A stretch of DNA of 16,742 nucleotides, from assembly GCA_051745935.1 (NCBI GenBank), contig JBNJEM010000088.1, forward strand, positions 1-16,742. Direction: 5' to 3'. The notes below the pieces were generated by a model that saw only the letters and a program-made list of their open reading frames with translations, was not told the origin of the DNA and did not search any database. This document shows, piece by piece, positions 7,317 to 14,361 of the stretch; the first letter of the stretch is position 1; the number at the start of each line of letters is the position of its first letter. The DNA is from JBNJEM01 sp051745935 (GTDB lineage Bacteria; Planctomycetota; Planctomycetia; Pirellulales; Pirellulaceae). A program made the position numbers and the translations under genes.

Positions 7317-8641
7317 CACTCGCCACGCAACTTGAGACTCATTTCGGCCAGCTTTTCGCGGACTTCATTCAGACTGGTGACGCCAAAGTTCTTGCTCTCC
7401 AGCAGATCATCGCCCGTCTTTCGAATCAATTCACCGATCGTGGTCAAGCCCAGCCGCACCATGCATTTGCGCGCCCGAACCGACAGATTCAGATCGGAGA
7501 TCGGGCGATCCAATACGGCCTGGCCCTCGGGCGGTAGCTGCCCGACGTCCAAGGGGGCATCCGGTTCTCGCTTCTGGTGAGCGAACTGCCCCAGATCCAA
7601 CCCCTTCGAGTGCAGCATCTCGCGAATCTCCACCAGACTGGTCTCGCCAAAATTCTTGCTTGCCAACAACTCCATTTCCGTGGTCCGGGTCAAGTCTCCC
7701 AGGTTCATGATGCCCATTTTTTCCAGGCAGTTCCGACTGCGAACCGATAACTCGAAATCGTTCACGGAAATGCTGAGCACTTGGTTCAAACGCTCGTTCC
7801 GCTTTTGCGCTTCTTCGTCGTAGAACATGTTCCCCGACGCCATCGCGTCCTTGCAACAGAGCCTGGCCTGCTGATGGTTGGGAAAGCTGTCCAGGATCCG
7901 CCGATAACAGGCCTGAGCCCGGTCATATCTCTGCATGTCCTCACACATGATCCCCAGGTTCAACAGGGCCCCCACATGGGTGGGATGCCTGCGGGCGGCC
8001 CGCTCGTACAGCTGAAAGGCCTCCTCGTCATTCCCCCGACGATCACTTTCCAGCGCCAACCCAAAAAGCGCCCCCACATGGGTGGGATCGACCGAGTAAG
8101 CCCGTTCATACAACGCCACCACTTCATTGGGGTTCCCGCCCAAGGCGGCAATGGTCGCCCCACGCTGATACAGATATTCCGCCGTCTGCTCAACCGCGCC
8201 ATAAATCCCGTCCAGCGTGGCCAGCGCCCCTTCCGCATCCCCCAGATATCGTTGCGCCTCGCAGATGGCCAACGCGCACTCGTCGGCGTTGTATCCCGCC
8301 CCCCGCGCCGCGTTAAAACACTCGATCGCTTCCTCGTACTGAGAATTGGAAAACCGAGCCCGCCCCAGGTAGAACAGCGACAACGCGCTGCCATCCGCGT
8401 TGCTCAAGGTTTCAATCGCGCGATTGACATGCCCGAGCAAGTAATAGCAGACCCCCAGACGGACCGCCATCGCCGGCGTTAAATCCTCGCTCGCTTCCAA
8501 ATCGTGGACCGAATCACGCAGTAGCGGCAAACACGAAGAATCCTCCGAAATCGCCCGTTCCAACCGCGAGATTTCGTTCGGTCCAAAGGTGCTGTTGGAA
8601 AGCACGATTTCTTTCAGGTCGATGTCCAACCCTTGTGACAT
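7316..8641 (-). CDS. TPR protein with two RNA polymerase alpha-CTD-like domains
   Basis: Predicted 441-residue soluble protein; the ATG at 8641 has GGGAG about 10 nt upstream. Residues about 60-270 form tetratricopeptide repeats, clearest in EVVALYERAYSVDPTHVGAL and EAFQLYERAARRHPTHVGAL. Two copies of the alpha-CTD helix-hairpin-helix fold follow, at about 291-350 (LSVRSRNCLEKMG...LASKNFGETSLVEI) and 379-437 (LSVRARKCMVRLG...LESKNFGVTSLNEV). The arginine that matches E. coli alpha R265, which contacts UP-element DNA, is present in both (R301, R389). The residue matching N268 is kept only in the first (N304) and is K392 in the second. There is no alpha N-terminal assembly domain, so this is not RpoA. 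A DNA-, activator- or polymerase-linked regulatory role is inference. It is coupled to tgt. Confidence 0.9.
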   Translation of the reverse strand: MSQGLDIDLKEIVLSNSTFGPNEISRLERAISEDSSCLPLLRDSVHDLEASEDLTPAMAVRLGVCYYLLGHVNRAIETLSNADGSALSLFYLGRARFSNSQYEEAIECFNAARGAGYNADECALAICEAQRYLGDAEGALATLDGIYGAVEQTAEYLYQRGATIAALGGNPNEVVALYERAYSVDPTHVGALFGLALESDRRGNDEEAFQLYERAARRHPTHVGALLNLGIMCEDMQRYDRAQACYRRILDSFPNHQQARLCCKDAMASGNMFYDEEAQKRNERLNQVLSISVNDFELSVRSRNCLEKMGIMNLGDLTRTTEMELLASKNFGETSLVEIREMLHSKGLDLGQFAHQKREPDAPLDVGQLPPEGQAVLDRPISDLNLSVRARKCMVRLGLTTIGELIRKTGDDLLESKNFGVTSLNEVREKLAEMSLKLRGE

Positions 8642-9240
8642 GTGGCAGTTCTCCCGATCCCACGCTCAAACTAAACCAGAGACTCAGAAAAATTGGAAAT
8701 AGGCGTCCGTTCAGATGGTCGCAGCGGACCGGCGACGGTGCCCCCCGACCACTCGGCCAACGTATTGAATCGTTCCGGATTCTTCCAGTGCGGGCCGGCG
8801 CACTCGCCCCCCTTGATCCAGAAACACCGAGCCAACAACACCGAGCGCCGCTTTTCCACGCACTTCCCATGCACGAGCTCCACCGCGGAGGGCCATCGTG
8901 TCCTCAACATTTATGTTGCATTCATGTTGCACGATCACCAACAGCACGAGCTTGGGACCATCACTCCCAACGGAAACAGCCGGCGTGGGATGGAGCCTCC
9001 AGGCGACTCTGGTCTCATGTGTGTCCCACAACGGGGCAAGCGGTCGCCGGCATGAGGGGGACTGGCTCGCGTCGCGGTCGCCTGACACCGGGAGAATCAT
9101 TCAAGCCGGAGAGATCTTTCGGAACAACCCCAACCCGTCTTCTCGCTTCCACGCGCCGCCAAAGCCCGCCGCCTCGCTCCCGTACCCATGGGAGCCGTCA
9201 ACCCCCGGATTTCGCCCGAAAGCAGTCAGCACGGAAAGAA
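8642..9240. other. 600-bp gap upstream of the TPR gene, no confident gene
   Basis: Several short overlapping frames exist on both strands (for example minus 8671-8910, rich in Cys/Trp, with GGECAGPHWKNPERF), but none shows a recognised family and I do not call them. A small direct repeat, ATGTTGCATTCATGTTGCAC, lies at 8920-8939. The gap should contain the promoter of the TPR-tgt operon, but I cannot place it. Confidence 0.35.
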
Positions 9241-9314
9241 AGCCAGCGGTGGGATTCGAACCCACAACCCCCGCATTACGAATGCGGTGCTCTGCCGATT
9301 GAAGCTACGCTGGC
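9241..9314 (-). tRNA. tRNA-Thr (anticodon CGT)
   Basis: On the minus strand the sequence folds as a full cloverleaf. The acceptor stem is GCCAGCG/CGCTGGC. The D arm is GCTT...GAGC. The anticodon stem CCGCA/TGCGG holds the 7-nt loop TTCGTAA, giving anticodon CGT. The variable loop is 5 nt, and the T arm GTGGG-TTCGAAT-CCCAC is perfect. The anticodon reads ACG threonine codons. CCA is not encoded; the discriminator base would be T. It stands alone with no other tRNA nearby. Confidence 0.95.
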
Positions 9315-9700
9315 GCCCAAATGGTTGCTCGACACACCATAGCGCAAACTCATACCCTAGAAAAACCACCATCTTGCGTCAATAGGCCGCCTCTGAGTAT
9401 CGTGACTTTTGTGCCGGGACTCCCCCGACAGAGCCGGTCCATTCCCCCAATCCGCCCACTCAAACCGATATGCGACTCGTTACGTACCACAATGTAGACG
9501 ATGCCTGCTGATCCGCCGAGCCACGGGGAACGGAGCAGCAGTGGAAGTTGCCCCCCCCCAACTCTTCGGCGGTCGTGGGGTTCGGGAACCAAGTGGCGGC
9601 CTGACTGACCCCGAGCCCCCGCGTTCACAAAGCAGGGGCAACCCGGAAAAGGGGACGCGTGTGTCGCCCCTGAATCGCGTGAAGCATAGGATTACATGCC
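9315..9700. other. Gap between tRNA-Thr and kdsA, no gene seen
   Basis: The tRNA and kdsA are divergent, so both promoters should be here. Short open frames on both strands show no motif. The kdsA ribosome binding site (AGGA at 9688-9691) is the only signal I can support. Confidence 0.4.
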
Positions 9701-10531
9701 ATGCCAGTTAAGCCGATCCAAATCGGGCCTTATCGTTGCGGGGATGGATGTCCGCTGCTGCTGATCGCCGGGCCCTGCGTCTTACAATCGCCGGAGGGCG
9801 CTTTGGAGATTGCCCAACGGTTGCGGGCCGCGACGGCGGAACTGCCGGTGAACTTGGTGTTCAAGGCCTCGTTTGACAAAGCGAACCGGACCAGTATCGA
9901 GTCATTTCGTGGACCGGGGATTGAGCGGGGCTTGGAGATTCTCCGCCAGGTACGGGAGGAGCAGGGCATACCGGTCACGACGGACATTCACGAGCCGTGG
10001 CAAGCTTCGCGTGTGGGGGAGGTTTGCGAGATCGTGCAGATACCGGCGTTTTTGTCGCGACAGACGGACCTGTTGGTTGCTGCCGCGTCGACCGGTCGCG
10101 CGGTACACGTGAAAAAGGGCCAGTTCATGGCGCCGTCCGACATGTCGCACGTGGTGAACAAATTACGGTCGTCCGGATGTGGCAAGATCTTGTTGTGCGA
10201 ACGGGGAACATTTTTTGGTTATGGACGGCTGGTGAACGACCTGCAAACCTTACCTCGCATGCGGCAATTGAACGTGCCGGTGGTCTTTGATGCCACGCAC
10301 AGCGTCCAGGAACCAGGGGGGCTGGGAAACGCGACCGGTGGCAATCGAGCGATGGTGGAGCCGTTGGCGCGAGCAGCGGTGGCGGTGGGCGTTGACGGTC
10401 TGTTTTTTGAAACGCATCCCGATCCTGATTCGTCCCCCAGCGACGGGGCGAACATGATTCCTTTGGATGCGTTTCCGGCCATGGTGAAGCGGTTACTCGG
10501 ACTTCGCGCCGCGGTTGAGGGTTTTGAGTGA
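9701..10531 (+). CDS. kdsA: 3-deoxy-8-phosphooctulonate synthase (KDO-8-P synthase)
   Basis: Predicted 276-residue enzyme condensing phosphoenolpyruvate with arabinose 5-phosphate to make Kdo 8-phosphate, the first committed step of Kdo synthesis for lipopolysaccharide. Visible family blocks are LIAGPCVLQSPE, FKASFDKANRTSIESFRGPG, TTDIHEPWQ, IPAFLSRQTDLL, VKKGQFMAP, ERGTFFGYGRLVND, FDATHSVQ and ETHPDP. The four metal ligands of the metal-dependent class are all present: C26, H200, E237 and D248. This puts it with the Aquifex-type enzymes rather than the metal-free E. coli type, which has Asn at the Cys position. The start ATG follows AGGA by 9 nt. An overlapping out-of-frame ATG at 9696 is not used. 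A family A repeat begins about 8 bp after the stop. The length is normal. Confidence 0.96.
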   Translation: MPVKPIQIGPYRCGDGCPLLLIAGPCVLQSPEGALEIAQRLRAATAELPVNLVFKASFDKANRTSIESFRGPGIERGLEILRQVREEQGIPVTTDIHEPWQASRVGEVCEIVQIPAFLSRQTDLLVAAASTGRAVHVKKGQFMAPSDMSHVVNKLRSSGCGKILLCERGTFFGYGRLVNDLQTLPRMRQLNVPVVFDATHSVQEPGGLGNATGGNRAMVEPLARAAVAVGVDGLFFETHPDPDSSPSDGANMIPLDAFPAMVKRLLGLRAAVEGFE

Positions 10532-10537
10532 TTCCTT

Positions 10538-10648
10538 GAAATATATTTCAGGCGGTTGGATTTTTCCGGGTGGAAAGCGGCCCGACGCAAGCCGTCCTCC
10601 CGTTGGTCGGACTCGCGGCGGAGAAAGTCATCCACGACCGGTATATAC
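10538..10648 (+). repeat. 100-bp repeat family A, copy 3 (after kdsA)
   Basis: A well-preserved copy: TATATTTCAGGCGG at the left, GCGGCCCGACGCAAGCCGTC and ACTCGCGGCGGAGAAAGTC in the middle, CGACCGGTATATA at the right. The ends TATAT...ATATA are partly inverted. Here the repeat runs in the same direction as the gene it follows, unlike the other loci. Its right end overlaps the left end of family B copy 2. Confidence 0.9.
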
Positions 10649-10788
10649 TTCACACGATCACAAGCGACACAAGTTAGTTCAACCTTGTCCGGCATGAATG
10701 GCGGGGGCGGGATTGGTTACGTTCCCTCGCGCCTCGTCACGGTTGCCCGACAGCGGCATAAGATCAGGGGCGTGGCAGGTCGAGTTTC
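10646..10788. repeat. Repeat family B, copy 2 (before the 10825 gene)
   Basis: TACTTCACACGATCACAAG and CGTCACGGTTGCCCGACA match the ends of the 4627-4770 copy with 89-bp versus 90-bp spacing. Similarity continues a little further (GGCAT.AGA). It fuses directly to the end of family A copy 3. Confidence 0.6.
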
Positions 10789-10824
10789 GGCTAGTTCGCG
10801 ACCCCGACTGAAGAGGACATCGCC

Positions 10825-12672
10825 ATGCTTTATCGTCTCGAACACCTCGGCCGGCGTGGACTTCACGGACACGGTCCGGCGTGGCCGCGGCGGGCAGGAC
10901 CCGTTTGCTCCCTGTTGGTGCTGGCGTTGACCGCCGGGGTGCTCGCGGCCACGGTGGGCTGCGGGGGGGATGAGGTAGCGCCGACCGAGTTCCGGTCAAT
11001 CTCGCGATCGGGCGATTCGAGCTCGCCGGAGCAGAACGACTTCGAGATTGCCATCGACTTCGTGAAGATGCGCGACGAACACAATTTGGAGCGTTCCGCC
11101 AGCCAAGCAAGTTATCACTTCAACCGCTGGTTGCGCGACCAGAGAGCGGATCGGCGATGGATGATCGACCGTCAGATGATCAATACGCTGCCGCATGCGA
11201 TAACCCGCGTGGCGAACCGGGGCGTCTTGAGTGATGCGGCGCTGGCCAAACTGGAGTTTGACCGTCGGGATGTGCGGCAGCTGGAACAGACCCGCTGGTT
11301 GCGAGCGACCGCTGAGCTGTTGGAGCGGACGTTGCCGGACTCGAAGGCGCGCCAGCGGCTTCGAACCATGGACCTCCCTCCCAAAGCGATTCGCGACTTG
11401 GCCGTCAGTTATGCCGCTTTTGACTGGACGGTTCGCAACATTCAGCTCGATGAGCTGCTTGATTACCCCAAATCGGCGGCGGCGGGCCCCAGTACCGGCC
11501 CGAACGGAGCCGATGCCGAGGCCCATCGGCCGCCGCCCATGCGGGCCGTGCCCGGCCCTGGATACACGGGGACCCCGTGGCACGTGTTGTTGTATGGGCA
11601 TGGGGATGCCTATCAGCGAGCACGGGTCTTTATATTATTGCTGCGGCAATTGCGAATTGATGCCGTGATGCTCGGTATCGATACAAAGGTGGGGCGAGCT
11701 CGCCCTTGGATTCCCGCCGTCCACGTTGGTGGCGAACTCTATTTGTTCGATCCGGGCTTGGCCCTGCCGATCCCGGAACCGCACGGTTCGGGCATCGCCA
11801 CGCTGTCACAGGTCCTCGAGGATCCCAGTGTTCTGAGTTCGCTGAGCATCGGCACGAAGTATACGTATCCGGTGAGCCAAGAGGATTTAGACAACGTGGT
11901 GGCCATGATTGATGCGTCGCCGCGGGCGCTGTCTCAACGCATGGCACTGGTGCAACAGCGGCTGGGGGCAAAAGAGCAAATGGTTCTCACGGTCTCGCCG
12001 TCCAAACTCGCTGATCCATTGCGCCAGTGCGACGGGATTACCGATGTCCGCCTCTGGGCGGTACCGATTGAAGCGGAGATGTACGACCAAGCCTATTCCC
12101 GCTTGCTGGCCGAGGATCGCGAGGCGCAACGAAAGGAGTTTCAGTCGCACGGGCTCTTCCAGCAACTCTCGCCGCTTGTTCGCGGCCGGCGCGCCTACTT
12201 GCTGGGCCAATTCAACGACATGGAAGATGAAGAGGGGGCCATTAGCCATCTGCGAGTTGCACGGGTGAGCGACGACGCGCTGGAAAAAATGGATTCATCT
12301 CGACACGTGCAAAGAACAATGGGATTGAAGCAACCGCGAGGCATGAGCGACCGGGATTGGCAGGCGCGTCTGGAACAGTTGCGAGAATTGCAGGTCCAAT
12401 CCAAACAGCACGCCAGCTACTGGATCGGATTGCTTCACCAACAACAAGGCAATTACGAAATCGCGATTAATTGGCTGGAAACCCGATCGCTGGAAAAATC
12501 GCCCGAGGGGCCGTGGGTGGAGGGCGCTCGCTATAATCTGGCCCGCTGCCATGAGGCGTTGGGGCACGCCGAGAAGGCGATCAAGCTGTACCGCGTCGAT
12601 GATTCGCCCCAGCGACACGGCAACCTGCTGCGCGCACTCCGCCTGGAACAGCCGGCGGCTAAAGCGGATTAG
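10825..12672 (+). CDS. Exported protein with degenerate transglutaminase-like core and TPR-like C terminus
   Basis: Predicted 615-residue protein; the ATG follows AGAGGA by about 9 nt. A hydrophobic export segment (about 28-45) ends in ATVGC-GG, so C46 might be a lipidated cysteine, although the lipobox is weak. The middle contains AFDWTVRNIQL (about 198-208), GDAYQRARVFILLLRQLRID (260-279) and PWIPAVHVGGELYLFDPGLA (294-313). These follow the order of transglutaminase-like folds, where Cys starts the helix, His precedes a strand and Asp sits in FDP. Here the Cys position is occupied by Tyr/Gln/Arg (263-265) and the His position is not His; only D309 fits. The C terminus (about 535-610) has TPR-like helices (GNYEIAINWLE, ARYNLARCHEALGHAEKAIKLY). 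A non-catalytic envelope or scaffold role is inferred; the family assignment is tentative. Confidence 0.75.
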   Translation: MLYRLEHLGRRGLHGHGPAWPRRAGPVCSLLVLALTAGVLAATVGCGGDEVAPTEFRSISRSGDSSSPEQNDFEIAIDFVKMRDEHNLERSASQASYHFNRWLRDQRADRRWMIDRQMINTLPHAITRVANRGVLSDAALAKLEFDRRDVRQLEQTRWLRATAELLERTLPDSKARQRLRTMDLPPKAIRDLAVSYAAFDWTVRNIQLDELLDYPKSAAAGPSTGPNGADAEAHRPPPMRAVPGPGYTGTPWHVLLYGHGDAYQRARVFILLLRQLRIDAVMLGIDTKVGRARPWIPAVHVGGELYLFDPGLALPIPEPHGSGIATLSQVLEDPSVLSSLSIGTKYTYPVSQEDLDNVVAMIDASPRALSQRMALVQQRLGAKEQMVLTVSPSKLADPLRQCDGITDVRLWAVPIEAEMYDQAYSRLLAEDREAQRKEFQSHGLFQQLSPLVRGRRAYLLGQFNDMEDEEGAISHLRVARVSDDALEKMDSSRHVQRTMGLKQPRGMSDRDWQARLEQLRELQVQSKQHASYWIGLLHQQQGNYEIAINWLETRSLEKSPEGPWVEGARYNLARCHEALGHAEKAIKLYRVDDSPQRHGNLLRALRLEQPAAKAD

Positions 12673-12796
12673 CCCCCGTTTGCCGCGAAAAAAGAATGGT
12701 GCATGGTTCCGCGTGACGTTGAATTGGGGGGACGCGGAGTTAGTTACTCGAGCGGCTTCAAAAAGGGGAGTAAACCCCAGCATTGCATAAATCGTA
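12673..12796. other. Start of the 717-bp gap between convergent genes
   Basis: No gene is visible. A small hairpin GGGG-AGTAAA-CCCC lies at about 12766-12779. The rest of the gap is occupied by the repeat structures listed separately. Confidence 0.4.
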
Positions 12797-12797
12797 G

Positions 12798-13041
12798 CCG
12801 TTCACGGGTGCCGCCATACGGCCTGGACACAGGAGCCCGCATGGATGCCACGGGCTTGTCCCGTGGTGGTTCACGTTCGCCGCTACAAACTGGCCAGAAA
12901 CACTACTCCTGGCCGTCGGTAGCGTGGAACGTAACGGACCACGGGACAAGCCCGTGGCATTTGCACCCGGCAAAGCCCTTTTTCAAAATGTGCAACGGAA
13001 GTGCGAACGTCCGCAGGTATCGGTCTCTTGCCCGTGAACGG
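12798..13041. repeat. Outer inverted repeat enclosing the REP-like palindrome
   Basis: CCGTTCACGGG (12798-12808) and CCCGTGAACGG (13031-13041) are perfect 11-bp inverted repeats 222 bp apart. They bracket the 116-bp palindrome at 12845-12960. The right arm is part of a 16-bp sequence also present at 5779-5794. Confidence 0.6.
12845..12960. repeat. 116-bp palindrome of two REP-like hairpins (BIME-like)
   Basis: The two ends (12845-12867 and 12938-12960) are a perfect 23-bp inverted repeat. Each end is itself a hairpin: CCACGGG-CTTGT-CCCGTGG on the left and CCACGGG-ACAAG-CCCGTGG on the right. The interior keeps pairing: ACGTTC/GAACGT, CGCTAC/GTAGCG, GGCCAG/CTGGCC. A pair of inverted REP-type hairpins with a linker is the layout of bacterial interspersed mosaic elements. 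It sits between the convergent 10825 gene and purC. Confidence 0.85.
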
Positions 13042-13066
13042 TTACCATAAATCAGAGAATGCAAAA

Positions 13067-13148
13067 GCGGACAGAAAACCTGTAAACGTCACCGCAAACC
13101 CTTGTAATGTGAACGATTTAGCAACGCTTGCCGGAGTTTTCTGTCCGC
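13067..13148. repeat. 82-bp element with perfect 13-bp inverted ends
   Basis: GCGGACAGAAAAC (13067-13079) and GTTTTCTGTCCGC (13136-13148) are perfect inverted repeats around a 56-bp, less GC-rich interior. It could be a small non-autonomous transposon remnant or a hairpin. No target duplication is obvious. Confidence 0.6.
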
Positions 13149-13160
13149 CTCTAACTTCAT

Positions 13161-13210
13161 CATTCGATATTCCTTGCTCGATATTCGATATTCTCTCCGT
13201 GCTCTCCGTG
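13161..13210. repeat. Short direct microrepeats
   Basis: TCGATATTC or a close form occurs three times, followed by CTCTCCGTG twice. This low-complexity block directly joins the truncated family A copy 4. Confidence 0.5.
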
Positions 13211-13215
13211 GAAAT

Positions 13216-13288
13216 CGGCCCGACGCAAGCCGTCCTCCCGCCTGTCGGACTCGCGGCGGACAACGTCATCCACGCCCGGTACATATTT
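13216..13288 (+). repeat. 100-bp repeat family A, copy 4 (5'-truncated, tandem)
   Basis: From CGGCCCGACGC to CCCGGTACATATT it matches copy 5 base for base as far as I can read, with a 102-bp period. Its left third is missing and is replaced by the CTCTCCGTG microrepeat sequence. Confidence 0.9.
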
Positions 13289-13390
13289 CAGGCGGTCGGA
13301 TTGGTCCGGATGGAAAGCGGCCCGACGCAAGCCGTCCTCCCGCCTGTCGGACTCGCGGCGGACAACGTCATCCACGCCCGGTACATATTC
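13285..13390 (+). repeat. 100-bp repeat family A, copy 5 (at purC 3' end)
   Basis: A full-length copy: ATATTTCAGGCGGTCGG at the left and CACGCCCGGTACATATT at the right. The purC stop codon (TAG, minus strand 13392-13390) touches its right edge. It is in tandem with copy 4. The antisense frame runs open through both copies and reads RRESDRREDGLRRAAFHP in copy 5. Confidence 0.92.
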
Positions 13391-14277
13391 TACTTCCAGG
13401 CGAACGGCGTGCCGGTCAATTGCTCGTACGCATCAATGTATTTTTCTCGCGTCTTCACGACGATCTCCTCGGGCAAGGGGGGCGGTGGGCTGTTCTTGTC
13501 CCAATCCGTGTTGCTCAACCAGTCACGCACGAACTGCTTGTCGAACGAGGGTTGCCCCCGTCCCGGTTCGTACTGCTCGGCGGGCCAGAAACGGGAACTG
13601 TCGGGAGTCAGGGCCTCGTCAATCAGAATCAGCTCGCCCTCATGATAGCCCCATTCAAATTTCGTGTCGGCGATGATGATTCCCTTCTCGCGAGCCCAAG
13701 CCGCGCCTTGTTGATAGAGCTCAATGCTTTTGCGCCGCAGTTCTTCCGCGGCGGCGCCGCCGGTGACGCCGATCATCTCCTCGAACGAAATGTTGATGTC
13801 ATGTCCGCTTTCCGCCTTGGTGGCAGGGGTGAAAATCGGCGCCGGTAGCTCGTCGGACTGCCGTAATCCCTCGGCCAAGGAAATCCCGCAAACCTTGCCG
13901 CTCTGCTGGTACTCCTTCCAGCCGGAGCCAGCCAGGTAGCCCCGTACCACGCATTCGATGGGCACCACCTGACACTTGTGAACGAGCATACTACGGCCTC
14001 GTAACGCATCGAGGTCCGTACCCGAGGGGAGTATGTTCGCGTCAATCTCCATCGAAATCAGATGGTTGCGGGTCTTCAAATGCTGAAACCAAAACTGGCT
14101 GAGCTGTGTCAGGACACGGCCCTTGTCAGGAATCCCGGTGGGCAGGACCCAGTCGAAGGCGCTGATGCGATCTGTACTGACCATCAACAACTGGTCGCCC
14201 AAGTCATACACATCGCGCACCTTGCCACTGCGAACTGGCAGTCCGTCGATTGAGGTCTCCAACAATGAACGCTTCAT
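13390..14277 (-). CDS. purC: Phosphoribosylaminoimidazole-succinocarboxamide synthase (SAICAR synthase)
   Basis: Predicted 295-residue cytosolic enzyme that joins CAIR and aspartate with ATP to give SAICAR in de novo purine synthesis. Visible signatures are SGKVRDVYD (17-25, nucleotide-binding start), STDRISAFDWVLP, VVRGYLAGSGWKEYQ, IFTPATKAESGHD, ADTKFEWG and LIDEALTPDSSRFWP. The length matches the longer single-domain PurC type. The ATG at 14277 has GGAG about 7 nt upstream. It stands alone rather than in a pur operon. It is convergent with the 10825 gene, with repeats in between, and divergent from the GH10-like gene. Confidence 0.97.
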   Translation of the reverse strand: MKRSLLETSIDGLPVRSGKVRDVYDLGDQLLMVSTDRISAFDWVLPTGIPDKGRVLTQLSQFWFQHLKTRNHLISMEIDANILPSGTDLDALRGRSMLVHKCQVVPIECVVRGYLAGSGWKEYQQSGKVCGISLAEGLRQSDELPAPIFTPATKAESGHDINISFEEMIGVTGGAAAEELRRKSIELYQQGAAWAREKGIIIADTKFEWGYHEGELILIDEALTPDSSRFWPAEQYEPGRGQPSFDKQFVRDWLSNTDWDKNSPPPPLPEEIVVKTREKYIDAYEQLTGTPFAWK

Positions 14278-14309
14278 GACTCACTCCGCTCCATTTGCAG
14301 TATATAGAC

Positions 14310-14361
14310 GCCACGGGTGGCGGTTCGGCCCCCACGCCAGCGCTCAAAGCCGAACCGTGGC
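14310..14361. repeat. Bulged hairpin upstream of purC
   Basis: GGTTCGGC (14322-14329) pairs with GCCGAACC (14349-14356). The stem resumes with GCCACGG (14310-14316) against CCGTGGC (14355-14361) after a bulge. It lies 33 bp upstream of the purC start and could be in its leader. Confidence 0.4.

Noticed and set aside
8671..8910. Short minus-strand frame upstream of the TPR gene, rich in Cys and Trp
   Set aside because: Interesting composition, but no family match that I recognise and no clear ribosome binding site; overlapping frames are equally open.
8920..8939. Direct repeat ATGTTGCATTCATGTTGCAC as an operator
   Set aside because: Only two short units, far from any placed promoter; it could easily be chance.
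13067..13148. Integron attC site
   Set aside because: The 13-bp inverted ends do not carry the GTTRRRY/RYYYAAC core and no integrase or gene cassette is present.
13216..13390. CRISPR array
   Set aside because: Only two tandem units with a 102-bp period that are similar along their whole length; there are no unique spacers and no cas genes.
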